DNA of 17,062 nt from Anaerolineales bacterium Chloro_02 (GCA_001603765.1 LUZV01000002.1:1-17062); one strand, 5' to 3'; shown: positions 6,925 through 14,191, counted from the first letter of the stretch. Notes: a model not told the origin generated them from the sequence alone. A program made the numbers and translations.

Positions 6925-7443
6925 TCACCTCATCTTTTCCGGGTAGTTTTGCAGCAGTTCCTGACCCGGCATCAGAATTGCCTTCGGATCGCAGACGCTC
7001 TTACAAAAACAACAGCCGACCATACACAAAAACGGTTCCGCGACCCAAACTTTTCCGTCTTCATCGCGTTCGAAAACACCCCGAGCGCAAAGATCCAGGC
7101 AGTCGCCGCAGTGATTACACAAAAGGGGTGAGATCGTTGGAAACCAGGGGATCTGTTCGCGCGGATAACCGCGCCATGTTCCGTAGCTGCGTCCCACGGC
7201 TGCCTTTCCGGCGCTTCTGAGCTGATAGTAGCGCTGATATTCCACAGCGAGCGCGTCGGCGTAGGCGGCTGAGGCTGGTTTTGGGACGAAATTATTTTGC
7301 CGCACGCCCCTCAGCAAGCGGTCTTTGGCATCTTCCTGATTTGGGGTTAATCCTTCTTCAAATAAGGCTGCGAATAACTCCTCTAACCCAAGCAGCCCCG
7401 CAGGCTGCCCGCCGATTTGCAGCATTCTGTAGCTGAGAGGCAT
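6925..7443 (-). CDS. Ferredoxin-like 4Fe-4S protein with N-terminal helical extension
   Basis: A 172-residue protein. The C-terminal third carries two cysteine clusters: Cys109, Cys112, Cys115, Cys119 (CNHCGDCLDLC) and Cys140, Cys144, Cys147, Cys151 with an extra Cys145 (CMVGCCFCKSVCDP). This fits a bacterial-type 2[4Fe-4S] ferredoxin, but the second motif has three residues after its first cysteine instead of two, as in some clostridial-type variants. The first ~100 residues are not ferredoxin: an IGGQPAGLLGLEELFAAL helix and a NNFVPKP...YADALAVEYQRYY stretch that I do not recognise. It lies 7 bases downstream of sufE, so it is co-transcribed with sufS-sufE. Electron transfer connected with Fe-S assembly, or simply an Fe-S client, are both possible. 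Confidence 0.78.
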   Translation of the reverse strand: MPLSYRMLQIGGQPAGLLGLEELFAALFEEGLTPNQEDAKDRLLRGVRQNNFVPKPASAAYADALAVEYQRYYQLRSAGKAAVGRSYGTWRGYPREQIPWFPTISPLLCNHCGDCLDLCARGVFERDEDGKVWVAEPFLCMVGCCFCKSVCDPKAILMPGQELLQNYPEKMR

Positions 7444-7450
7444 CTTTCAC

Positions 7451-7876
7451 TCAGTTCTGACCTGAAAGGCACCTGGTCGCTTCCGCTTTGAGGTGCGCCA
7501 TCATGGCAGTCAGACCATTGCTGCGTTGAGATGAGATATGCCGCCAGAGACCGAGCTCCTCAAACAAGCTCAAATCGGCTTCCAATACGTCTTTGGCAGG
7601 TTGATGGTTGAATAGCTTATAGAGCACCGCAACCATCCCCTTCACTACCAACGAGTCGCTGTCTGCTTCGAACGATATAACGCCATCCGCGCAATTAATA
7701 TCAAACCAAACGCTCGACTGACAGCCTTTCACCAGGTTTTGCTCAATCTTGCTTTCCGGCTTCATCGGAGGCAGATCCATGCCCATCTCGATCAGGAATT
7801 CGTATTTCTCTTCCCAGTTATCAAGCAAGGCGAAATCGTCGCTGAGATTTTTTTGGATTTCCTGAATGGTCGGCAT
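7451..7876 (-). CDS. sufE: SufE sulfur acceptor for cysteine desulfurase
   Basis: A 141-residue SufE family protein, the usual length. The active-site cysteine is Cys52 in KGCQSSVW, which takes the persulfide from SufS and stimulates its turnover. The N-terminal helix (IQEIQKNLSDDFALLDNWEEKYEFLIEM) and LPPMKPESKIEQNLV loop are family hallmarks. It starts 2 bases after the sufS stop; its AGAGGT ribosome binding site overlaps the end of sufS, so translation is probably coupled. No SufB, SufC, SufD or SufU gene is in the window. Confidence 0.94.
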   Translation of the reverse strand: MPTIQEIQKNLSDDFALLDNWEEKYEFLIEMGMDLPPMKPESKIEQNLVKGCQSSVWFDINCADGVISFEADSDSLVVKGMVAVLYKLFNHQPAKDVLEADLSLFEELGLWRHISSQRSNGLTAMMAHLKAEATRCLSGQN

Positions 7877-7878
7877 GT

Positions 7879-9102
7879 CTACCTCTTAAGCATTTTAATG
7901 GCGCGTCTGACGCCAGCCGCCAGCGCGTCGAGATCCGCGCGGTCATTGTACAAAGCAAGCGAGGCGCGGACTGTGCCGCTGACGTGCAGGGCGTCCATAA
8001 TGGGCTGTGTGCAGTGCTGCCCGGTGCGCACGGCGATGCCCATCGAGTCCAGCAGGACGCCCATGTCATAATGCTGGATGCCCGCCACGTTGAAGGGCAG
8101 GATGCTGGAGCGGTGCTTCGGGGAACCATAAATGATCAGGTCAGGGATGTCGCTCAGAAGCTGCAAACCGTACGCGAGCAGATCTTCTTCATACTTTTGC
8201 AGTTCAGCGGCATCAAACTGGCGCAGGTAATCCACCGCGGCTCCCAACCCGATCGCGCCAGCCACGTTGGGCGTGCCAGCCTCAAACTTATAAGGCAGGA
8301 CGTTAAACGTAACCTTTTCTGGAGTGACAAGGTCAATCATTTCACCGCCGCTTAGGAAGGGAGGCAGAACCTCGAGCCATTTTTCCTTGCCATAAAACAC
8401 GCCAATTCCCATTGGTCCGTACATTTTATGACCGGAGAAAACGTAAAAATCGGCATCCAGTTCCCGAACATCTCGCGGTAGGTGCTGCACCGACTGTGCC
8501 GCGTCAACCAGCACGGGGATATCGTGTTCGTGGGCAAGGCGGATGATCTCTTCAACCGGATTAACCGTGCCCAGAGAGTTCGAAACCTGATTGACAGCCA
8601 CGAGGCGGGTTTTTTCATTGAGCATGCGCTGGAAAAGCGTCAGGTCAAGCTCACCGTGCTCGTCAAACGGCAGCACGCGGAAAGCCGCCTCGCGTCTTTG
8701 GCACATTAACTGCCATGGGACGTAGTTGCTGTGGTGCTCAAGCTGGGTCACGATTATCTCATCCCCAGGCTGCACGAATTTCTCACCAAAAGAATACGCT
8801 AACAGATTAATTGATTCGGTTGTGCCGCGGGTGAAAATAACCTCGTGGTTGCGTTCGGCGTTGATAAACCCTGCCACCTTCCGCCGAGCCGCTTCATAGG
8901 CTTCGGTTGCCTGCACCGCCAGGGCATGATTTCCCCGGTGGATATTCGCGTTTAGGCGGGAGTAGTAGTGGACGAGCGAATCGATCACCACCTGAGGCTT
9001 TTGTGTGGTGGCGGCATTATCCAGATAGACCAGCGGGTGGTCATTGACGCTTTGGTTCAGGGCAGGAAAATCAGCCTTGGCGCTGAGAATATTTTTGCTC
9101 AT
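7879..9102 (-). CDS. sufS: Cysteine desulfurase SufS (group II)
   Basis: A 407-residue PLP enzyme that converts cysteine to alanine and passes sulfur as a persulfide to SufE for Fe-S cluster assembly in the cytoplasm. The PLP-binding lysine is Lys226 (SGHKMYGP), with His123 (LEHHSN), Asp200 and Gln203 (DAAQS) around the cofactor. The nucleophilic cysteine is Cys364 in RTGQHCTQP. The short loop around it and the RTGxHC motif mark group II (SufS/CsdA type) rather than IscS. Residue numbers match those of the E. coli enzyme, and length is full. The ATG at 9102 has AAGGAA (9113-9108) 5 bases upstream. It is the first gene of a three-gene operon with sufE and a ferredoxin-like gene. Confidence 0.95.
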   Translation of the reverse strand: MSKNILSAKADFPALNQSVNDHPLVYLDNAATTQKPQVVIDSLVHYYSRLNANIHRGNHALAVQATEAYEAARRKVAGFINAERNHEVIFTRGTTESINLLAYSFGEKFVQPGDEIIVTQLEHHSNYVPWQLMCQRREAAFRVLPFDEHGELDLTLFQRMLNEKTRLVAVNQVSNSLGTVNPVEEIIRLAHEHDIPVLVDAAQSVQHLPRDVRELDADFYVFSGHKMYGPMGIGVFYGKEKWLEVLPPFLSGGEMIDLVTPEKVTFNVLPYKFEAGTPNVAGAIGLGAAVDYLRQFDAAELQKYEEDLLAYGLQLLSDIPDLIIYGSPKHRSSILPFNVAGIQHYDMGVLLDSMGIAVRTGQHCTQPIMDALHVSGTVRASLALYNDRADLDALAAGVRRAIKMLKR

Positions 9103-9124
9103 ATCGGTTCCTTAAGACATTTAG

Positions 9125-9154
9125 ATTTTACCATCCTAAAAGCTGGCGCGGCAA
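9125..9154 (-). promoter_or_regulatory. Candidate promoter of the suf operon
   Basis: On the minus strand TTGCCG (9154-9149) and TAAAAT (9130-9125) are 18 bases apart, 22 bases upstream of the sufS ATG. Fit to the housekeeping consensus is moderate. No obvious Fe-S regulator (IscR/SufR) palindrome is seen. Confidence 0.42.
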
Positions 9155-9264
9155 TCTGTAACAACAACGGGACGTGCCGCCCCAACCCTCCGGATTATCT
9201 TAGCCGGAATTGTACAAAAAGCGCCAATCCCTGAAATGGTGGATGGAGGAGGCTGGCTTTAGGA

Positions 9265-9281
9265 TACAATTGTTAACAATT
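9265..9281 (+). promoter_or_regulatory. Candidate -10 element and 14-bp perfect palindrome upstream of the two-component genes
   Basis: TACAAT (9265-9270) is a plausible -10 about 54 bases before the response regulator ATG. Overlapping it is AATTGTTAACAATT (9268-9281), a perfect palindrome and so a candidate operator for a dimeric repressor. PhoB-type regulators usually bind direct repeats, so self-binding is not the obvious reading. The rest of the 9103-9324 divergent spacer shows only the suf promoter candidate. Confidence 0.45.
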
Positions 9282-9324
9282 ATCGGATCTTTTGGTTGTT
9301 ATTAGTGATTGCGGCGGAGGATAG

Positions 9325-10035
9325 ATGGCTGAGAAAATTTTAGTTGTGGATGATGAGATTTCCTTGCAGGAGACATTGACCTACAACCTTAAAAAAGAAG
9401 GATATCTCGTTGAAGTGGTTGGCGATGGGCTTGCCGCGCTTGATCTTTTCAGGTCCACCAAGCCCGACCTGGTGATTTTGGATGTGATGCTCCCCGGTAT
9501 GGACGGCTTCGAAATCTGCCGAACGCTTCGCCAGGAATCCAACACGCCAGTCCTGATGCTGACTGCCCGCGATGATGAAATCGACCGTGTGGTTGGGCTG
9601 GAAGTTGGAGCGGACGACTACCTGCCGAAGCCCTTCAGTATGCGCGAGCTGATTGCCCGCGTAAAAGCGCTCCTGCGGCGAGTGAGATTGATCCGCGAGG
9701 AAGTAGGAACCACAACGGGCGAGATAACTCAACCCAAAACCCTCGTGTTTGGCAACCTCGAAATTGACCTCAGCCGTAGAGAAGTGCGGTTGGATGGCAA
9801 AGTGCTTCCCTGCAAACCCAAGGAATTTGAGTTGCTGACGTTTATGGGTCAGCATCAAGGGCGCGTTCTTACCCGCGAACTCATCCTCGAAAGGGTTTGG
9901 GGTTGGGGTTATGTGGGCGATTCGCGGACGGTGGACGTGCACATCCGATGGCTCAGGGAAAAGATTGAACAAACCCCTGAAAATCCGGAGAGAATTGTTA
10001 CCGTGCGTGGAGCAGGTTACCGCTTCGAGGGGTAA
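9325..10035 (+). CDS. OmpR/PhoB-family response regulator
   Basis: A 236-residue two-domain transcription factor. The receiver domain (1-120) has the acidic pocket Asp9/Asp10, phosphoacceptor Asp53 (VILDVMLPG), Thr81 (LTARDD) and Lys103 region (PKPFSM). After a linker (about 125-140) comes a winged-helix DNA-binding domain with LPCKPKEFELL and the recognition region ...RTVDVHIRWLREKIE..., ending with VRGAGYRFEG as usual for the family. The start has GGAGG (9316-9320) 4 bases upstream. The stop and the kinase start overlap by one base (TAATG). PhoB is the closest-looking relative, partly because the partner kinase has the PhoR layout, but no pst or phoU gene is here to confirm phosphate control. 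Confidence 0.93.
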   Translation: MAEKILVVDDEISLQETLTYNLKKEGYLVEVVGDGLAALDLFRSTKPDLVILDVMLPGMDGFEICRTLRQESNTPVLMLTARDDEIDRVVGLEVGADDYLPKPFSMRELIARVKALLRRVRLIREEVGTTTGEITQPKTLVFGNLEIDLSRREVRLDGKVLPCKPKEFELLTFMGQHQGRVLTRELILERVWGWGYVGDSRTVDVHIRWLREKIEQTPENPERIVTVRGAGYRFEG

Positions 10036-11468
10036 TGACAAAAATGAAAATGCGCATGCACTGGCGCATTGCCTGGCCATATATCCTGACGCTGGCTTTG
10101 ATGCTGGCAGCGTGGTTGATTGTTTTACCGCTGATCGAACAATACGCCTCCCAGAAAGCTATTATCGGCGGCTCGCCGGCTGATCTTACGGTGGTGCACA
10201 ATGCGGCAATTCTGATCGCGCTGGTTGGCTTAGTGATTGGGCTGGGTGCCAACCTGATTTATTCGAACCGCTATGTTGATGATCTCAAAACCCTGACGGA
10301 AGCTGCCAAGGAGCTCGGAGAAGGAAAGTATCAGAAGATCGACCTACCTCCCATGCCAAATTCAATTCGCGAGATGCGCGAATTAAACGACGCGCTCCAA
10401 AAAACCGCCCTCCAAATTGAGGACCAAATTAACGCGCTCTCAAAGGAGCGCGCGATGCTCTCGGCAGTGCTCGGGCAGATGACCGATGGGGTGATGATCG
10501 CGGATGACACCGGTCGGGTTCAGCTGCTCAACCGTGCCGCGGAAAAGTTGTTTAAAACCACTGAGGCAGACGCGCTTGGGCGCTCGGTGGTGGAAATCAT
10601 GCGCCATCATGCCCTTGTGGAGCTTTGGGAGGAGACTCGCGACGGTCCCGCCAAGACCATCACGATGGAAATGGGCGCCATGCATAAGTTCCTGCAGGTG
10701 GTGGGCATCCCGCTTGGCGAGGAATTGCCCGGGCGTTCGATGCTGCTATTCCAGGATTTGACCCAAACCCATCACCTCGAGACCGTCCGGCGGGATTTTA
10801 TATCGAATATTTCTCACGAACTGCGCACTCCTATGGCGGGGTTAAAGGCGATCAGCGAGACATTGCTGGACGGCGCGTTGGAAGACCCTGCCGCTGCTCG
10901 TAATTTTGTGGTGCGCATGGATAGCGAGGTGGATAACCTTTCGCAAATGGTCAGCCAATTGCTTGAACTCTCGCGCATCGAGTCGGGTCGTTCTAACTTC
11001 AGCTTCCGGCGTGTTGAACCCTGGGATCTGATCCGTAAGCCTTCGGAGCGCATGGTTCTGCAAGCGGAACGGGTGGGCTTGACCCTCAGCTATGACTGCC
11101 CTCCAGACATGCCCCAGGTTTTTGCTGACCCAGAACGCATCTCGCAGGTTTTTATCAACCTGATTCATAATGCCATCAAGTTCACACCCAACGGCGGCTA
11201 TATTCATGTCACCGCGTTTCAGGATGGACAGATGGTCGTTTTTAAGATCAGCGATAACGGCGTTGGAATCCCCCATAAAGACCTGACCCGTATCTTTGAA
11301 CGCTTCTATAAGGCTGACCGCGCGAGGTCTGGCGGCGGAACCGGGCTTGGGCTCTCGATCTGCAAACACATGGTTGACGCGCACGGCGGTAAGATTTGGG
11401 TGGAAAGCGAAGAAAACGCGGGATCCAGCTTTTTCTTTTCTCTGCCGATGGTACGCGCGGATGCGTAG
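10035..11468 (+). CDS. PhoR-type membrane sensor histidine kinase
   Basis: A 477-residue kinase. Two membrane helices (about 13-34 and 56-77) flank a very short outside loop of about 20 residues, followed by a HAMP-like segment (about 78-130), a PAS domain (about 140-245), HisKA with phosphoacceptor His261 (SNISHELRTP), and HATPase_c: N box Asn379 (NLIHNAIKF), G1 Asp407 (SDNGVG), F box FERFYKAD and G2 GGGTGLGL. It should phosphorylate the response regulator encoded just upstream, with which it overlaps by one base. The tiny outer loop suggests the signal is sensed through the membrane, the PAS domain or a partner protein, as in PhoR. The N-terminus has several in-frame ATGs (10035, 10044, 10050, 10056); the first is translationally coupled and was kept. 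Confidence 0.93.
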   Translation: MTKMKMRMHWRIAWPYILTLALMLAAWLIVLPLIEQYASQKAIIGGSPADLTVVHNAAILIALVGLVIGLGANLIYSNRYVDDLKTLTEAAKELGEGKYQKIDLPPMPNSIREMRELNDALQKTALQIEDQINALSKERAMLSAVLGQMTDGVMIADDTGRVQLLNRAAEKLFKTTEADALGRSVVEIMRHHALVELWEETRDGPAKTITMEMGAMHKFLQVVGIPLGEELPGRSMLLFQDLTQTHHLETVRRDFISNISHELRTPMAGLKAISETLLDGALEDPAAARNFVVRMDSEVDNLSQMVSQLLELSRIESGRSNFSFRRVEPWDLIRKPSERMVLQAERVGLTLSYDCPPDMPQVFADPERISQVFINLIHNAIKFTPNGGYIHVTAFQDGQMVVFKISDNGVGIPHKDLTRIFERFYKADRARSGGGTGLGLSICKHMVDAHGGKIWVESEENAGSSFFFSLPMVRADA

Positions 11469-11480
11469 CCAACTGGCTGC
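11465..11480 (+). other. Hairpin across the histidine kinase stop codon
   Basis: GTAGCC (11465-11470) and GGCTGC (11475-11480) form a 6-bp stem (one G-U pair) with a 4-base loop, overlapping the TAG stop (11466-11468). A T-containing stretch (TAATTCTTTA) follows but there is no real T-run. Confidence 0.35.
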
Positions 11481-11554
11481 TAATTCTTTATGGTTGCCAA
11501 GCCTTATTTTCTCGCATCAAATAACCCCAAATAGGTTTTGTTTATAGATACAAT

Positions 11555-11584
11555 TTCGCAAAACTCCATTCAGTAAACTATAAT
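11555..11584 (+). promoter_or_regulatory. Candidate promoter of the thymidylate-kinase-like/CHAD cluster
   Basis: TATAAT (11579-11584) has a weak -35, TTCGCA (11555-11560), 18 bases upstream. It would give a leader of about 60 bases before the start at 11651. A second weak -10, TACAAT, lies at about 11549. The 182-base spacer 11469-11650 holds nothing else I can identify. Confidence 0.45.
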
Positions 11585-11650
11585 AATGACACCGCGTACC
11601 GCTGGCAATCACCTGAAACAGCCCGGTAAGCATGAGTGGAGGCAAAGATA

Positions 11651-12388
11651 GTGTTGAGAAAAAACGATACCACAGGAAAATTGATCGTTGTGGAAGGAAT
11701 TGACGGTTCCGGCAAGTCCACCCAAATTGATCTGTTATATAAATGGCTTTTACGCGCGGGCTACTCGGTTTATTTTAGCGAGTGGAACAGCTCGGCGCTG
11801 GTGAAAAGCACCACCAAGGCAGCCAAAAAAGCCAAAACCTTTACCCCCACAACCTTCAGCATTTTGCACTGCACCGATTTTGCCGACCGCTGGGAAAATA
11901 GCATTTATCCTCTTCTGAAAGCTGGCGTAATCGTTTTAGCGGATCGCTATGCCTTTACCGCTTTTGCCCGCGATGTGGCGCGCGGTGTCGATCCCGAATG
12001 GGTGCGCAATATGTACTCTTTCGCCATCATGCCGGATGCCGCGCTTTATTTTCGCGTGCCGCTGGATATTGCCGTGGAGCGCATCACCAGCGCCAGAGCA
12101 AGCCTCAAGTATTATGAAGCAGGCATGGACCTGGGGCTCTCGGAAAACATCAACCAGAGCTTCGAACTCTTCCAGGGCAGAATCTTGAATGAGTATGACA
12201 AAATGGTGGACGAGTTTGGTCTCACGATGATTGACGGCACGAAATCTGTCAAAGAACAACAGAAAAAGGTGAGATCCATCATCAAGAAGATATTGGTTGG
12301 CTTTGAAGGTCTGCCAAACCCCAATCACATGCCAATTTCGGTCACGAATATTCAGGCTGCCAAATCCAAAAAAGGAGACTCAAAATGA
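11651..12388 (+). CDS. Thymidylate-kinase-like P-loop NTPase (copy A, intact Walker A)
   Basis: A 245-residue P-loop protein of the thymidylate kinase fold. Walker A is GIDGSGKS at 16-23 (Lys22). ATDFADR-like FADRWENSIYPLLKAG leads into the DRY motif (98-100, VLADRYAF), both as in TMK. However, the EPGGT loop that binds dTMP is missing, replaced by SEWNSS (43-48), and the LID region carries KYYEAGMDLG (153-162) instead of the usual Arg-rich DRxE. It is therefore a TMK homolog with a probably different substrate, and I do not give it the tmk symbol. I start it at GTG 11651 because GGAGG (11638-11642) is 8 bases upstream; an in-frame GTG at 11636 lies over that site. The stop overlaps the next start by 4 bases (ATGA). 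Confidence 0.82.
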   Translation: MLRKNDTTGKLIVVEGIDGSGKSTQIDLLYKWLLRAGYSVYFSEWNSSALVKSTTKAAKKAKTFTPTTFSILHCTDFADRWENSIYPLLKAGVIVLADRYAFTAFARDVARGVDPEWVRNMYSFAIMPDAALYFRVPLDIAVERITSARASLKYYEAGMDLGLSENINQSFELFQGRILNEYDKMVDEFGLTMIDGTKSVKEQQKKVRSIIKKILVGFEGLPNPNHMPISVTNIQAAKSKKGDSK

Positions 12389-13098
12389 ATAAAGCCATGT
12401 TTTATGGAGCTGGGTTCCCCTATCGCGATTTTGGCAAACTCACTGGCAAGCTGATTGTCTTGGAAGGCTCCGACGGAGTGGGTCGCTCAACCCAGGTAAA
12501 AAAACTGCGCGCCTGGCTTGAAGAAGAAGGCTACGCCGTCTCGGATACGGGGCTTACGCGCTCAGAACTCACCGCGGCCGGGCTTGAGGTGGCCAAAAGC
12601 GGGCACACCCTTGGACCTATTACCATGAGCCTTTTCTACGCTGCCGACTTTGCGGACCGCCTTGAAAACCAGATCATCCCAGCGCTGCAAGCTGGGTTTG
12701 TGGTGCTTTCGGATCGCTATTTCTATTCTGTAATCGCGCGCGACAGCCTTCGCGGCGTCAATCGAAGTTGGTCAAAACAGCTTTACGGCATTGCCCTCAG
12801 ACCAGACCTCGTTCTCTATATGAAAGCCAGCATCACAACGCTGGCAACCCGGCTGATCCACGGCCGCGGACTTAATTTTTGGGAAGCCGGCATGGATCTT
12901 CATCTGGCAGACAACCTCTATGATAGCTTTGTGAACTACCAAAACCTGATCCGGGAACAGTTCGAGATCCTGTCGGATGAATACAACTTTATGACCATTG
13001 ATGCCGATCGAAGCCCGGATGAAATCTTTGAGGATCTGAAAACTCCCATCCTGGAGCTGCTGCACAACCGGCTAACCAAAGGTAAAAAACCAAAATAG
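12385..13098 (+). CDS. Thymidylate-kinase-like protein with Walker A Lys-to-Arg change (copy B)
   Basis: A 237-residue paralog of copy A. It keeps ADFADRLENQIIPALQAG, the DRY motif (110-112) and FWEAGMDL (165-172). Its Walker A is GSDGVGRS (28-35): the lysine that binds ATP phosphates is Arg34 (codon CGC at 12484-12486). Where TMK has EPGGT it has DTGLTRS. It also has a longer N-terminus (FYGAGFPYRDFGK). The change suggests weak or no ATPase activity, or a regulatory subunit pairing with copy A, since TMK-fold enzymes act as dimers; this is inference. AAAGGAG lies about 8 bases before the ATG and the ATGA overlap implies coupled translation with copy A. The rest of the frame is intact, so it is not a pseudogene. 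Confidence 0.82.
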   Translation: MNKAMFYGAGFPYRDFGKLTGKLIVLEGSDGVGRSTQVKKLRAWLEEEGYAVSDTGLTRSELTAAGLEVAKSGHTLGPITMSLFYAADFADRLENQIIPALQAGFVVLSDRYFYSVIARDSLRGVNRSWSKQLYGIALRPDLVLYMKASITTLATRLIHGRGLNFWEAGMDLHLADNLYDSFVNYQNLIREQFEILSDEYNFMTIDADRSPDEIFEDLKTPILELLHNRLTKGKKPK

Positions 13099-13105
13099 CA
13101 CAAAC

Positions 13106-13138
13106 AACTTGCCCCAGCCTTCCTGGGGTGAGTTTTTT
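13106..13138 (+). terminator. Intrinsic terminator or attenuator between the kinase-like pair and the CHAD gene
   Basis: AACTTGCCCCAG (13106-13117) pairs with CTGGGGTGAGTT (13123-13134), 12 bp including two G-U pairs, with a 5-base loop and a T-run 13133-13138. The CHAD Shine-Dalgarno AGGAGG (13139-13144) begins right after the last T, so the CHAD gene is either expressed by read-through of this terminator or from a promoter I could not locate. Confidence 0.85.
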
Positions 13139-13148
13139 AGGAGGCGCG

Positions 13149-14189
13149 ATGAGCAAAATTCGATCAGAGGCTGTATGCGTCTTTGGGGCAACAATCATCA
13201 ACACTCATGTTCAGGCAATTCGGTCGGAAGTTGAAGGGGTGCTTGAGGCAAAGGATATCGAATACATCCATCGCATGCGAGTTGCGTCGCGCCGATTGCG
13301 CAGCGCCCTGGCTCTTTTTGAGGCTTGCTTTGCCCCCAAGGAGTTCAAAACCTATTCGCGCGATGTACGCGAGGTTACCCGAGCGCTCGGCTCCGCGCGC
13401 GATCTGGACGTACAGCTCGACCTGCTCGAGCGTATCATGCCGGAACTTTCTGCCCCGAGGTTTGCGCCGGGTCTGCGTCGGCTGCAATTGCGCCTGAAGC
13501 AGCAACGCGACCAAGCCCAGCAAGGAATCATTAATGCCATGCGGACCTTGCAGCAGGATGACACTTTGACGCACCTTGCCGAATGGGCGGCACGGCACCT
13601 TGAAATCTCAGAGGATGTCTACCTGTTTTCGCCCGCGCTCTATGAATTGGCATTCAGCGGAATTAACACCCGGCTCAAAGAGCTGCTGGCTCACGCGGCT
13701 TTCATTCAGGATGAGAGCAACATCACCGAACTGCACAACATGCGCATCAGCGCCAAACGGCTGCGCTATACAATGGAAGCCTTTGCCGAACTGTATGGCG
13801 CGAATTTAAAACCTTTCATCGCGCAAACCCGAAAATTCCAGGACCTTTTGGGTGACATTCACGACGCGGACGTTTGGATTGAATTGGTGCCGCGCTTTAT
13901 CCAGAAGGAAAGAGAGAGGATAGAAACCTATTTTGGTCATGCGCGTCCGCTGCAGCGCCTTTTGCCAGGGCTCAAAGCTTTTGGGGAGAACCGGTCTGTC
14001 AGGCGTAAGGCGGATTATCAACAGTTTCTGGAAATGTGGAAAAAGGCAGAAGAAGATCAGGTTTGGGACGCGCTGGTTAAACTCATCAACACACCGCTTG
14101 ACCTTGAGGTGGTAATGCGGGCGATGCGGCAGCCGATTTCACCTCGGCCAGAAGAAGAGGCAGCAGAAAACCTATCCCCGGAGGATTGA
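13149..14189 (+). CDS. CHAD-domain protein
   Basis: A 346-residue, all-helical CHAD protein. The domain's two halves repeat the conserved basic helix: HRMRVASRRLRSAL (41-54; His41, Arg44, Arg48, Arg49, Arg51) and HNMRISAKRLRYTM (196-209; His196, Arg199, Lys203, Arg204, Arg206, Tyr207). Each is followed by a matching acidic helix, LGSARDLDV (80-88) and LGDIHDADV (234-242). CHAD domains bind inorganic polyphosphate through these basic residues and can target proteins to polyphosphate granules. No CYTH domain is fused. The start at ATG 13149 has AGGAGG 4 bases upstream; an in-frame GTG at 13128 lies inside the terminator hairpin. It is the third gene after the kinase-like pair, in the same orientation. 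The last ~30 residues are acidic and Pro-rich. Confidence 0.9.
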   Translation: MSKIRSEAVCVFGATIINTHVQAIRSEVEGVLEAKDIEYIHRMRVASRRLRSALALFEACFAPKEFKTYSRDVREVTRALGSARDLDVQLDLLERIMPELSAPRFAPGLRRLQLRLKQQRDQAQQGIINAMRTLQQDDTLTHLAEWAARHLEISEDVYLFSPALYELAFSGINTRLKELLAHAAFIQDESNITELHNMRISAKRLRYTMEAFAELYGANLKPFIAQTRKFQDLLGDIHDADVWIELVPRFIQKERERIETYFGHARPLQRLLPGLKAFGENRSVRRKADYQQFLEMWKKAEEDQVWDALVKLINTPLDLEVVMRAMRQPISPRPEEEAAENLSPED

Positions 14190-14191
14190 CG

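Noticed and set aside
6850..7131. Plus-strand open frame over the methyltransferase/ferredoxin convergent region
   Set aside because: It is mostly antisense to the ferredoxin cysteine motifs, and its product shows no domain.
9340..10080. Long open frame of about 246 codons on the minus strand opposite the response regulator
   Set aside because: It mirrors a well-supported regulator/kinase gene, its translation shows no recognisable domain, and it has no credible ribosome binding site.
10842..11384. Open frame of about 180 codons antisense to the histidine kinase
   Set aside because: It lies opposite conserved kinase motifs and encodes nothing recognisable; it is a by-product of the coding strand's codon pattern.
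12385..13098. Copy B as a pseudogene because of the altered P-loop
   Set aside because: The frame is uninterrupted, the other family motifs are kept, and it has its own ribosome binding site, so a functional non-canonical role fits better.
13128..13148. GTG start at 13128 for the CHAD protein
   Set aside because: It lies within the terminator hairpin, while ATG 13149 has AGGAGG just upstream.
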